Shown: positions 39,572 to 51,310, numbered from the stretch's first letter. The stretch is 64,000 bases of DNA from Arabidopsis thaliana (GCF_000001735.4 NC_003076.8:15069835-15133834), one strand, 5' to 3'. Translations and numbers: made by a program. The notes: generated from the letters alone by a model not told the origin.

Positions 39572-39812
39572 AAAACCGGTCGATAGTGGCTGTTGCGACT
39601 TTGATTCCCTGAAGGTTGAGACCAAAAACATGATAATAGTTTCAATTCCAAGTGATCATTTCAAAACCTGACAGAATTGTGTTATGAGGAATTTGTTAGT
39701 TGGGGTTTAATAAGGTTTATTGAGCAAAAAGGCGAATTGGTATCGTTGGTGGCAACGACCATTGTCGAATTCTTCTGGGTTAGATTCGCAACAGCCACTA
39801 TCGACCGGTTTT
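39572..39812. repeat. Perfect 27-bp inverted repeat with a 187-bp loop
   Basis: Arm 39572-39598 begins AAAACCGGTCGATAGTGG, and its exact reverse complement lies at 39786-39812. The loop has no long frame. The function is unknown; it could be the ends of a small element or a structured RNA. Confidence 0.85.
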
Positions 39813-41398
39813 AATTAGCAACGCGTACAAACATGCTAACATATAAATTAACGTAATAACTAAATTATCATAGTAAATAAGTATGAAAACATATAAGTTA
39901 CCGGTAAAAATTAAATTATCAGAGTAAATAAATAGGTTACTTTATAAGTTAGCTGATACCAGTATTTTAACACGATAAATTTGAACATACATTGTATAAA
40001 TTACACGTTAATATATATATATATTATCCATTTATCAAATATTTTATCATGTTCATACAAATATTATTCGGATATTAGTAAACTTATCGCGATATTATAT
40101 TATTTACGATATGTTATCGGCATATTAACGTATCAAAATGAACAGTATTATCCGTATAATAAGCATATTGTAGCTATGGCAATTTTGTAATTAATCCAAA
40201 AATAAAAGATATTTTTGGTTTATATTTTCTTTCTCTTTCATACTTACCTAATTTTTAAATTATCATGTATATAAATCTAATTTTTTTGGTCAATTGGGCA
40301 TATAAATTAATATAGCCCATATGATATAATTTAAACCTTTATTCTGATCATAAAATCATTATCATGATTTTTAATTTTTTGTCGAAGATGTGATAGTTTA
40401 GATTTTACTACTAATTGTTTTTATAGTAAATTGTGTGCTAGACCTGTCCAAATCTAATGGAGGTTCAGTGTGAATTCAAAAGTTAATATCGTTCTTAAAT
40501 TTTTAGTTGAAAATTCTAATGATATTCATTCTAGAAAAGTAGTATATAGATAATATGTTGGATTTAAGGTTATCAAAATAAATTATCTAACTCATCTCAA
40601 CACATTATCTAATGGGTTTAGAATTAAATGATTTAGTGGATTGACCCAATTCATGGACTGAATTAAAGGATTTCGAGATTTCTTTTAAATTAGTTGAGTT
40701 AATTTATGAACTAATTGATGGGTTAAATGATTAAAGGTGAGTTAATTAATGGGTTAAATGATTAAATGTATTGAATCATTAAAATAATAAATTAACATTA
40801 AAACAACAACCATCATCATCATCACCACAACCATCACCATCACCATCACCTTTATCCATCATCCATCATCATCAATAGGCGGGATACGGATTCGTATCTT
40901 TTAGTGAAAAAACTTGCAGATTCTTATTTTTTGGGAAAAAATTGTGGATTCATAGTTTTTGGCGAGATAATTATGAGTTCACATTTTTGGCGGTAAAACT
41001 ACTTATTTATGTTCTTTAAAAGGAAAATTAACGGGTTTACCTTTTTGGCAGAAAAATAATTACGGGTATCCGAATTTGGCAGAAGTATTACGAATTTGTG
41101 AAAACTACGGAATACGGATTTACTTTTTTTGGCAAAAACTATGGGTTTACTTTTTTAGCGGACAAACTCTTTGACCTATCTAAAAATGTTTGAATTAGGA
41201 ACAAAGAAAGCTACAAAAAGTTTTCTATTATTTCAAAAATTTTAGACATCAACGATAGGTAAAAATTTATAAAATACGCAGAAGTGTACATTTTTTATTG
41301 AATCTAAACACACACACATGATACGATTTGTACATTATTATTATGATAACTACACAGCATAAATAATGACATAACTAGTTTTGTCATTATCTCCATTT
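39813..41398. repeat. Intergenic DNA with degenerate tandem units
   Basis: CAT/CAC microsatellite at about 40807-40870. From 40890 to 41165 there are six to seven imperfect units of about 40 bp containing TTTTTGGCNNNAAAA plus a TTACGGGTTTAC-like part. About 40330-40550 is shared with 52417-52610, and 41200-41390 is shared with the right edge of the window: both are 3' flank of the SABATH genes. Confidence 0.6.
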
Positions 41399-41851
41399 TC
41401 ATTTTCTTTTAAGCACGATCAAATAGTTCACGTACTTTATACACCTTTTGAAATTAATTGGGTACTTGTCGAGCTTCTTAGCTAGTGGATCGAATAGTTC
41501 ATTGACCACACCGTCTCCAAAGTGTTTTTCAATAATCGTATTGAGAATGGCTCGAAACATGGAAGTGATGAAGTCGTTGGTTAATGGCATATAATCCATA
41601 GGATGACTTATCTCCTCCATTGTCTCGACCGTAAAGTTTTCATTTGGCTCAATGTTTGCCTTGAATTCACTAATGTGCAGAATATATCTGGGCAAACTGA
41701 ACACTTCGATCTTGTCCTTTCTCGTTAATTATTCCCTACAAAAACAAGCAAATTTAACCAATAATTGTTCAGAGTTAGTTATTTAACATTTTAGAGAAGA
41801 TTGAGCATTAGAGCACAAAATAAGAGCCATCTATCGCTACTTTCTGTACCA

Positions 41852-41912
<61 letters not shown>

Positions 41913-42052
41913 CTTTGGCAAATGTGATATCAATAAAGCTTTAAATCACATCATATAGAAAAAGAAAGTTAGTTGGAAACGATCGAGGAATTGTGGATGT
42001 GGATGGGCGGACCATCACCACCGTACCGTTCATTGGAAACGATTGAGGAAAA
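41399..42052 (-). pseudogene. SABATH methyltransferase relic
   Basis: A deleted copy of the gene at 53.3-54.9 kb. The last exon (41735-41399) is nearly complete (YILHISEFKANIE, SHPMDYMPLTNDFITSMFRA, ending LKRK). It has an insertion just after the acceptor that breaks the frame (ATTAACGAG where the intact copy has ACAAGC). Exon 2 is gone: bases around 41826-41835 join what correspond to paralogue positions 53682 and 54400, with GCCAT at both edges. A piece of the preceding exon survives at about 41985-42052 (GGACCATCACCACCGT...CATTGGAAAC), beyond a long TA repeat (41857-41910). Confidence 0.88.
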
Positions 42053-42169
42053 TCCATTGCTGATAATAAATTCTCAACAGTTGTATTTTTTGGTTTTTAT
42101 ACAAAAGAGATCTGACTATTTTTTCTAAGTTTACCCTTAGCTTGTATAAGAACATAACTTGCAATAAAA

Positions 42170-42202
42170 TAACATGCGTTTTTTTTTTTTTTTTAACATG
42201 CG
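42170..42202. repeat. T-run flanked by 9-bp direct repeat
   Basis: TAACATGCG at 42170-42178 and 42194-42202 flanks a run of about 15 T. Same pattern as at 3.6, 19.75 and 43.5 kb, but with a short repeat, so this is weaker evidence. Confidence 0.6.
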
Positions 42203-42425
42203 GTTATTGCTATCAAGCTTGTTAGGTTATGATTATAAGTTTTGATCAACGAAGACTATGTGACAAGAAGTTTAAATTTATTCTTAGAGCGACAAAAACG
42301 CTATAATGTATATATATGATCGTAAGACTTTTCCAAATATATATAAGCATTATATTGCAGATTAAATTTATTTCCGTAAGTTTGACCTATATTTATACAA
42401 GTTGAAGATAAACCGGAAAAAATAG

Positions 42426-43041
42426 TCATTTAATTTGGAAGGTTTTTGCAGAAGTTCTTCGAATATGATATCTCATTCTCGCCAAGTCCAAATAGTTAAA
42501 CCTACTACTGTTATGACTTTTGGCGTTAAACAAATGTAACTTTCTTCGATGTAACATGAATTCAGAATCACGTGTTTTGTTCCCTACCATTTCCATAATT
42601 TTGTTTCCTACGTAAAAATGTTTAGCCAACTTAAAAAATAATAATAATCTTTGTCCCCGCAGATCACTTATAAGTTATAACTGATTCCAAATTCATGGTA
42701 TGACTTTTGGCTTTTAGAGTTACGCTACTGTAATTAAGAATCACGTGTTTTGGTCCTACCATTCTATAATTTTGTTTCCTACGTACATAATATGTTTACT
42801 GTTTAGCCAATAATTTGTAAACATTTTTGTCCCCGCATATCAATTATATAGCTGATTCCAACCTATTTTTAAATCTATTTTTGGTATTTTTCATAAAGAG
42901 TTTGCTTTTTCTTACAACGATTGTTCCGGACTTTCTTACTTTTTTTGGACGGCAAGTATTGCTCCCAAAAATTGTGATAAATGTTTTCTCTAAATTTGCT
43001 CTAATTTATTTTACATTGGCATTTCTAACAATGATTTAATC
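42426..43041. repeat. Left arm of a distant inverted duplication
   Basis: This segment is closely similar to the reverse complement of about 50020-50770. Examples are GGACGGCAAGTATTGCTCCC and TAAATCTATTTTTGGTATTT. Within the arm, a unit with ATCACGTGTTTTGKTCC and TTTGTTTCCTACGTA is itself present twice (about 42570 and 42750). The nature of the repeated unit is not known. Confidence 0.8.
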
Positions 43042-43153
43042 CAAAAAAACAATTCTTGTAAAACAAAACGACGGTGTTTTGTACTATCATCCATGTGGCA
43101 TCCTAGTCACTTTGTTGTTGCCGTTTTGAATTATTATCTGTATGACATGCTGA

Positions 43154-43420
43154 TCACCTTGGTGATGACAGCCAAGAAATGAGACAGGACCAGTCAGTTA
43201 TGTTACGTTTGTAACCTGGCTGGCCGAGACGTCTAAGAATCTGATGCCAAATCTGAATATTATAATCACAGTAAATCGAAAGATGATCGCGTGTCTCCGA
43301 TTGCTGGTTGCAAAGGAAACAAGATATGCCTGTAGTAATACCCATGCGATTCTTTATTCTTCTATGTTCGTGGCTTATAAATTGAAAATAGAAACATTTA
43401 TATCCATGTTACGTAAAATA
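43154..43420 (-). mobile_element. LINE fragment, zf-RVT part of ORF2
   Basis: Minus strand 43345-43154 reads MGITTGISCFLCNQQSETRD, then HLSIYCDYNIQIWHQILRRL. This is the C-x2-C...ETRDHL...C zinc-binding region found near the end of plant LINE ORF2 (zf-RVT). The remainder of the element is not recognisable. Confidence 0.75.
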
Positions 43421-43520
43421 TCAAACTAAAAAAGTATGCTAATAAGTTATTTGGGGCTGATTTTTCAATTGGATGGTAATTACAATTGAAATAATGAAGT
43501 AGATGAATCAATTGGAGCAT

Positions 43521-43586
43521 GACATGACCGCGCACATGGAATGATATTTTTTTTTTTGACATGACTGCGCACATGGAATGATATTT
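43521..43586. repeat. T8 insert flanked by a 29-bp direct repeat
   Basis: Two copies, 43521-43549 and 43558-43586, begin GACATGACYGCGCACATGGA, differ at one position, and are separated only by T. This fits a homopolymer-only retroinsertion on the minus strand with its target duplication. Confidence 0.8.
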
Positions 43587-43594
43587 ATACCTTT

Positions 43595-44032
43595 AGACCA
43601 TCTCCATCCTTTCTCATGAAGGGATCTTCGCACAACAAAAATATAATATGTAATGATTGGACGTTTTTAAATTAAAGACATTATGTCTAAATGTTATGTT
43701 TTGGTGGAAACATATTGGAAAGAGATGTCTTTAAGTTAAAGACACTTCCATATTTAAATATTAACATTTTGTAATTATTATATTTTTAGTTTTGTTAAAG
43801 ATATTTTTAAACCATCCACATTGTATATTTTATTTGGGTGTCTTCTCATATAAATATTATTAATAAAATATGAATAGTGTTTTAAAATGGAAGACTTATG
43901 TCTCAATGTGTCTCAAAATGTCTTCTTTGAGACATTTTAGGAAGGATATCTTTCATTTAAAGACATTATTCTCATTTTATTAATTAAATTTATGTGAGAA
44001 AACATTTAAACTAAATGTGCAATGGATGCTCT
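43595..44032. mobile_element. MITE-like element
   Basis: The ends AGACCATCTCCAT and, reverse complemented, AGAGCATCCATTG are imperfect inverted repeats. The interior has GTCTTTAA-rich blocks that can pair. No coding capacity. Confidence 0.5.
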
Positions 44033-46187
44033 TATAGTTATACTCTTATTGTATACTAAAAAAATTCTCACACGATGTGTGGGTAAACTTAATATTGTAA
44101 ATTATGTAAATATATTTATTTTGAAATTTTTTAATTAATAATATTTAAGATAAAAATATTTACCCACAAAAAATTAATAGAAATATTGTAACTAAGATAT
44201 ATCTATTGTAAACTAAGAATCTATTAGGTCTTGTGAATTATTATCTAAAATAAAAGAATATTTGTAATTAAATTTTTTCTAAAAAAAAGAAATTGTAACC
44301 CTTTGACTATTAGATATCTCAGTCGAGATTTTATATAAATTATAGATTTCATTATATATAGCATGTGTATAACTTGTAAAAATGTCATTGTTATAAACTT
44401 GGTCATTGGTGATCAGAATTAATACTTATATCTTTCTTTGATTCAATGTAAATTAAAATGTTACAATGTAACAACTTGAAAAAAAAAATTACACATGAAT
44501 ACATATCATTGTATAAAGCTCGACGCTCATTATAGGCTCTATACCACGCCATCCATGTCATTTCTATCGAACTGTAGTCTTGATTTAGTCTTTACTTGCT
44601 TCATTATAAAATAAGTAAGCCATTAAACATATGAAACATAATAAGCAAAATATGAATACTTTTGGTCTAAATTCATCAGTTGAATTACTTTTGGTCTTTT
44701 TGTGAAATCTATAAGAAAATAAGAATACTTTTGAAGACTAACATACATGCATACTACATAGAAACATCTCTCAGATCTAAACAACATCTACAAACTTCAA
44801 AACATTAAAAAGAAACAGAAATTGAAAGTAAAGAATACAATAATAGACCTTGTGTCTTATGATTTAGATCTTCTCAATCAATCATAATCACCTTTCACAT
44901 GTCCACCTATAGCACTCACCAAATTTTATTTTATTTTGGCAAATATTCAGTTGACATGAGTTAAATATAGAACACAATAAAACATATATTTTAAATAAGA
45001 GGAAGAGAAAATTAAATATTTACCTTTTGGAGGACAACTACAGCATATACGTTTTGGTGAAGGCTAGAAAAATAATAGCGGCTCCTGCACTTCAGCTTGT
45101 TATTACCTTGACAGTTTGTTATTACCTTGAGATGATCTGATAACTAAACTCTAAACATGAATAATATATTACCTTTGCGATTGTTAATGTTTGTGTGAAG
45201 CCGTGATGGCATGAAAAATTGAATTATCTTTCATTAATATTTATTCTTGATTCCCTCATATTGTGTGTCATTAGCTAGGAAAAACGCCACTATTTATAAC
45301 TTATATGAGTTAAGTAGTAGGGTTTAAAAGGATCATCATGACTTTTTCATTTAATCCATACGTTGTAGCTCTAATACTGACTTATGAAAACTATACGTTA
45401 GTAGATTAATTGGAGATTAGTGAAACTATATGTTACGAAAGTTACGTTGTGTATTTATTGTTTTTGACTATATTAAATATTTCTATTTGTATGCTTGATA
45501 GTAGTATGTTTCTGTGTCATTTTTGTGTTATCAATTTAATTTTGCCTAATCCCAACGTCAACTTGTTAATAAATGTGGGTACTCTTACGCCATCAAAAGC
45601 TTGCATAATTTCTAATCTTAATATATATTTTTTTCTCTTATCATGGTCATTAAATTTTACCAAATTTAATGAATTTATTTTATTTTATTGTTTAGTGAGA
45701 AGAAAATAATATAACTAATCTTGTTAATTGTAGATGTTAAATGGTTCAATAGAGTGAAAGTGAAGCACTATTTTTTAAATGGAAAAGGGTATTTCGCTAT
45801 CTTTAGAAGTGTGTAAAACCTTATAAACATTCGGTAAATTTTTATAAATCTTATAATTTTATAAAATTATAAATCTTTTAGATTTAATGAGAAACGGTTT
45901 TTTAAATGAAAAACTAAAAGGACACACTGTCAAAATTTTAAGCTTTTTATAGTATTATATATATTTTGTATTTAAACTTGTTATGTATTAAATTGATTAA
46001 ATGTTGAAATATTAGTGTATATATTAAATGTTATACTAATAAAGTTTTGTAGAAAACAAACATTTAAGTATTGATTATGCCACATATCGTAAAAGGAGAG
46101 TGCCAAATGTCATGGAAATGCTCTTATATTTCTAAATTGTTTTATTTTATTTTTTCTTTTGTGGCCGTGAGGACAAAGAAATCGGAA
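44033..46187. other. AT-rich spacer upstream of the UGT relic
   Basis: No gene is supported. It includes a small direct repeat TTGTTATTACCTTGA at about 45098 and 45117, and a low-complexity frame at 45410-45709 that is probably chance. Confidence 0.45.
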
Positions 46188-47986
46188 ATGGAGGAAACAT
46201 CGGAGAGAAGGAGAAGGGTAGTTTAGGTTCCAGTTCCAGCTCAAGGACACATATCTCCGATGATGCAACTTGGGAGAGCCCATTCTTTAAAGGGTTTCTC
46301 GATTACAGTTGCTCAGACTAAGTTCAATTACTTAAACCCTTCCAAAGACTTAGCTGATTTTCAGTTCATCACCATCCCAGAGAGCTTACCAGCCTCGGAT
46401 CTGAAAACTCTTGGGCCAATTTGGTTTATTATTAAACTCAACAAAGAGTGTGAAATTAGCTTCAAGAAGTGTTTAGGTCAGTTTTTGCTGCAACAACAGG
46501 AAGAGATCGCATGTGTCATCTACGACGAGTTCATGTACTTTGCTGAAGCTGCAGCCAAAGAGTTTAACCTTCCCAAAGTTATTTTCAGTACCGAAAATGC
46601 GACGGCTTTTGCTTGTCGCTCTGCCATGTGCAAACTCTATGCAAAAGATGGTATAGCTCCCCTTACAGGTATCCATCTATATTCTTTATTTTCTTGCTTT
46701 AGAATTTAAATGATCAAATACAATATTTTTAAGAAAGGAGAAACTCTTTCTGATTTTTGGCATTTGTGTTTACAATTTGAAAATGTATTCTATTAAAAAG
46801 CTGATTTGTTTTGGTTTCTTCTCAAATGTGAAATTTTCTTACAAATGTTACAATTTTTAACCCTTTTCGTTTTAACGCAATGCCAAAAATATTGATATAA
46901 GAGGAAATTCCTTCATCGTGACTATGGTAGTATATGTTGATGATATGAATATTATCAAGATCCAAAAATATAAGCGTTTATTATTTATAAATATATTATT
47001 TAAAGTGGAGAAAATAATGTATTCATCTTTAAACACTTGAAATTTTAACATGTTGATGGAAGGAGAACGCATCAACTAAATTAAATGTTTGAAACAATTG
47101 TGGCCATAATTTGCTTTTAATATATTGGTTTTGCAGAAGGATGTGGGCGAGAAGAGGAGCTAGTGCCAGAGTTGCATCCCCTTAGATACAAAGACCTACC
47201 AACTTCAGCATTTGCACCAGTAGAAGCCTCAGTGGAAGTGTTTAAAAGTTCATGTGAGAAAGGGACAGCTTCCTCTATGATAATCAACACAGTGAGTTGT
47301 CTAGAGATTTCATCCTTGGAGTGGCTTCAACAAGAACTTAAGATTCCGATATATCCTATAGGCCCACTTTACATGGTTTCTTCAGCTCCTCCTACGAGTC
47401 TACTAGACGAGAATGAGAGTTGCATTGATTGGCTGAACAAACAAAAGCCAAGTTCTGTCATATACATAAGCTTGGGGAGCTTTACTTTGTTGGAAACTAA
47501 AGAAGTGTTGGAAATGGCTTCCGGGTTAGTTAGTAGTAACCAATACTTCTTGTGGGCGATCCGACCTGGATCCATACTTGGTTCTGAATTATCTAATGAA
47601 GAATTGTTTAGTATGATGGAAATACCGGACCGAGGCTACATTGTGAAATGGGCTACACAGAAACAAGTGCTTGCACATGCAGCGGTTGGAGCGTTTTGGA
47701 GTCATTGTGGATGGAACTCGACCCTAGAGAGTATTGGGGAAGGAATTCCGATTGTAGGCCTTTTACTACTGATCAAAAGGTGAATGCAAGGTACTTGGCA
47801 AATGTATGGAGAGTTGGGGTTCACGTGGAGGGTGAGCTCGAGAGAGCTGTGAAAAGGTTAATGGTGGATGAAGAAGGGGGAGAGATGAAGATAAGTGCTC
47901 TCAATTTGAAAGAGAAACTGAAAGCATCTGTTTTGCCTGGAGGTTCTTCATACAATTCACTAGATGACTTCATCAGGACTCTGTGA
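46188..47986 (+). pseudogene. UGT76E-like glucosyltransferase, broken by a stop codon and a 4-nt deletion
   Basis: Family-1 UDP-glucosyltransferase of the UGT76E type, probably AT5G37950. The family start MEETSERRRRVV (ATG 46188) is followed by TAG at 46224-46226, where the family has Leu; the frame then continues VPVPAQGHISPMMQL, which includes the catalytic His of the first loop. Exon 1 ends at 46668; exon 2 runs 47137-47986. The UDP-sugar-binding PSPG motif begins normally ([16 protein letters not shown], then [10 protein letters not shown]). At about 47745-47750 four bases are missing relative to the family, so the frame reads [10 protein letters not shown] and stops at 47783. The rest ([14 protein letters not shown] to [10 protein letters not shown]) lies in another frame. 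A product starting at the ATG at 46260 would lack the catalytic His and half the PSPG box. Confidence 0.9.
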
Positions 47987-48912
47987 AACTATTTAGTACC
48001 TATGCTTTGGTTTGCAAATTAATGAAATCATGTACTGTTTTACGGTGTGAACTATATATATTCTTGGATCTCATCACCAGCGTCTCAAGCAACTACTCCG
48101 AAGTGTATAACAACGTACGCAACAATCTTCTTCATTTGGAAAGAAAGAAACAACAGTACAGTACCGGCTCCACAACAGCACCGCTACTTCTCACTGTTAA
48201 TTGTTCAAGTAAATTGACAGATGCATAAGCGACAGAATCCTTGGCAGCATTCAAGAATCTTCTCTCCCTTTTGAGTAAGTGGTTATGGTTATTCTTTCTC
48301 TTCTTTCGATTAGCCTTTTTATTATTTTTTGGGCGTTTAGACACCATTTAGCTTCGCCAAGTAGTATATAAACATTCGTACTTTTTTGGTATATAAATTC
48401 ACATATTATCAAAAAAAAAAAAAACCTAAAGACAAACAACGAAAAAATTTAATGAAAAAACACGTTAGTATTAGTTAAGAGTTTCTCAAGTGAGAGATTT
48501 TACTAAAGAAGAAAAACGAAAATTCTATCAACCGATCCAATTTAAACCCATGAACTATATTAATGAAAGTTCATCCACAGATAGAGAAAAGATACATCAA
48601 TGAAATTAATTAATCCCTCATTTTATAATTTCATTTCAAGGAAGAAGAAGCATTTAGGGGTTTTTTAAGGACACGTGGGTTGTTTATTTTCATTTTTATT
48701 TTTGAATTTAGTTTTAACTTTTAAATCTGTATTTTTTCTTTGCCAAAAAACAAAAAATCTGTATTTAAGAGAATAAAAGACTACGGTGATACAAAAGGGA
48801 AGACTGTCTTAGGTTTGAAAAAGCCTTAATAATGTGTTCTTAAAATCTATTATTATAGGCTATTTTTCTTTATGTTGTTAAAATAAATTGGGGAATGGTT
48901 ATGAAACATTGT
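47987..48912. other. 3' flank of the UGT relic
   Basis: About 48060-48250 has balanced composition, and its minus strand reads NAAKDSVAYASVNLLEQLTV, which is coding-like but not recognised. The rest is AT-rich. Confidence 0.35.
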
Positions 48913-49082
48913 CAAGAGATATTAAAACTTATTCTTTAAAGAAAATATACAATAGACATATTATTTGTTAAGTCTATAACTTTATGTTATTAAACAAAAT
49001 AAATTATTTGTTAAGTTATAGACTTAACAAATAATATGTCTATTGTATATTTTCTTTTGACAATAAGTTTTAATATCTCTTG
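48913..49082. repeat. Near-perfect 70-bp inverted repeat (hairpin)
   Basis: Arms 48913-48982 and 49013-49082 pair over about 70 bp with only a few mismatches (left centre CTTTAA against TGTCAA) around a loop of about 30 bp. It could be a small fold-back element or a source of hairpin RNA. No coding capacity. Confidence 0.85.
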
Positions 49083-49545
49083 TATTTCTATCTCATTAAA
49101 TATAAATTTTTATTTAAAACAATATTTATCAATTAATAATTTGTTGATAAAAGTTTCCTTCAATAGTTTTAAATTATTATAAGAAGAAAACTATGGTTAG
49201 TAATTTTAAAACATTTTTTATCTTTTTCATTATTTCCTTCAAAAATTCTTAAAATGTCCTGCGAATGATTTTTCACAGGAAGATGGTAGAATTAATTCCT
49301 ACGATATTCCTACGAAACTTCTACGAAAATTAGTTTGTAGGAAACTATTGAAGTGTATAAATCAGTAACTTCTACGAAAACTTCTATTGGCGTCGATTTA
49401 AAAATCCCAAAATCGTATAGTGTATAAATCAGTAATTTCTAAAACTTAATATATATTGAAAACTCATCATTTAGTGGGCGATATAATTTGGAATATACTT
49501 ATCATCCTTCATCGTTTATAGTTTTACACAACATAAAATTGTAAA

Positions 49546-50022
49546 TGGAAAAATGTCAAAAAAATCACCAACTTTCAAATTTGGGACGATTTAATCTTGA
49601 ACTTCACAAAAGACAAATAATTCGTAAAGTTTTTGTTGACTTTCTAGATAAATGACAAAGTTTTTGTTGACTTGCCATTTGAGTCATGTCGTTAAATAGG
49701 TTAACAATTTTTTTTACGATGTTAATGTTCCGTTTATCTGCTCTATTAAAACAAAACGACATCGTCTACTTCAACTTCCTTCTTCCGTTTTCTCTTCTTT
49801 CGATTTGATTTGGGCTGAGAAACATCGTTCGTCTCCTCGCCAGATGGGATTCGAATCGATTCCGCTTCTGTAGGATTTGAGATAATGAAATCAATTTGGT
49901 GATTTAGGGTTTAAATTTGTTTCAACAGACAAAACGACGTCATTTATCTCTACAATAAACGACATCGTTTTGTTCTAATAGAGCAGATAAACGGAACATT
50001 AACATCGTAAAAAAAATTGTTA
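49546..50022. mobile_element. Non-coding transposon-like sequence with 66-bp inverted arms
   Basis: Left arm 49702-49767 and right arm 49957-50022 pair. Both contain TTCCGTTTATCTGCTCTATT and AACAAAACGAYRTCGT. The sequence before the left arm (ATGTCAAAAAAATCACCAAC onward) looks like a plant DNA-transposon end. The right arm abuts the inverted duplication that starts at about 50020. Confidence 0.6.
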
Positions 50023-50770
50023 CAAGATTTTCTTTACAGATTTTTCTTTTCGGATTAAATCATGGCTAGAAATGCCAGATGTAAAATAAATTAGAGCAAA
50101 TTTAGAGAAAAAAACATTTATCACAATTTTTGGGAGCAATACTTGCCGTCCAAAAAAAATGAAAAAGTCCGGAACAATCATTGTAAGAAAAAGTAAACTC
50201 TTTATTAAAAATACCAAAAATAGATTTAAAAATAGGTTGGAATGAGTTAGGAATCAGCTATATAATTGATATGCGGGGAGAAAGATGTTTAAAAATTATG
50301 TACGTAGGAAACAGAATTATAGAATGGTAGGACCAAAACACGTGATTCTTAATTATTTGGAATGCGTGGACAAAGATTTTTTTTTCTAAAGTTGGCTAAA
50401 CATGTTTTCTAAAAAAAATTAATGTTCAATTATATTCAGAAAATATAAACGTTTATACAGAAGAATGTAAACTTTAATTATAATTTTTTGAAATCACTAA
50501 AGGCTTTAATCTATGGTATTGTTTTGATACAAACCACATTTGTATCTCTCCTGCATATTTCTCTTTGCCCATTTTCTTTGTTGTGTTTTCGGTTTCAAAC
50601 GTTCCTGTCTATCATCCTTATGATCTTCTCCACTTCCGAAAGTTTGCTAAACATGCTTACGTAGGAAACAAAATTATGGAAATGGTAGGGCCAAAACACG
50701 TGATTCTGAATTCATTTTACATCGAAGAAAGTTACAATTGTTTAACGCCAATTGTTACAATTGTTTAACG
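50020..50770. repeat. Right arm of a distant inverted duplication
   Basis: Reverse-complement partner of 42426-43041. Together the two arms bracket the UGT relic and about 7 kb. Both arms contain AAAACACGTGATTC, a G-box-like core. Confidence 0.8.
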
Positions 50771-51089
50771 CCAAAAGCCAAAAGTCACAAAAGTCATAAA
50801 AGAAAGAAACTCTTTAACAAAATGAGTTTGTAAGATACAGAACCATTTGTTTGTTTATAAACTACTTATTCCAAGAATATAAATAGATTTCTTTTATCGA
50901 AAAGACAACTTTCAAGCTAAATTTCGAGAGATTGGAGGAAGGGAATATTATTTCCTAGAAGTAGTATATTATCTATATATAATACCAAATATGTAACTAC
51001 GCTCCCATTAGAAGATTCTTTTTCATTTCTAATGAAATCAAATTCTTTGTTTGCCTCATTAAAACGAAGATTTTAATACCGAGATTAGG

Positions 51090-51310
51090 CCCGGCTCAAA
51101 GCTAAAGCTCATGAAGCTAGTGTTTTAGACATCACAAATATATAGTAAAAGTTGAGGGCATGATTCCCAATTTAACTTGTGGCATAGTGGTATAACTGTA
51201 CTAAAACGTCCACGAGATAACTGGTTCGAGTTCCTTCTTTTTGGATTTTTTATTTAAGTTTTGTTTGTTAGTGGACTTAAATTTTTTTTTTGTTTAGGTA
51301 TGAAAATTGT
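51090..51310 (+). mobile_element. tRNA-derived SINE-like sequence
   Basis: TGGCATAGTGG at 51180-51190 fits the RNA polymerase III box A consensus, and GGTTCGAGTTCC at 51223-51234 fits box B with one extra base. A T-rich tail follows. It does not fold as a full tRNA, so a SINE or decayed tRNA-like sequence is more likely than a gene. Confidence 0.5.

Noticed and set aside
40807..40870. Poly-His coding region or binding-site array
   Set aside because: A simple CAT/CAC microsatellite without a supporting frame.
41857..41910. Regulatory TATA cluster
   Set aside because: Plain TA microsatellite inside the SABATH relic; similar runs at 16.8 and 57.8 kb.
48132..48347. Small gene on the minus strand after the UGT relic
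   Set aside because: Coding-like composition, but no clear start, domain or splice support.
51180..51240. Functional tRNA gene
   Set aside because: Boxes A and B are present, but no acceptor stem or anticodon arm could be paired and box B has an extra base.
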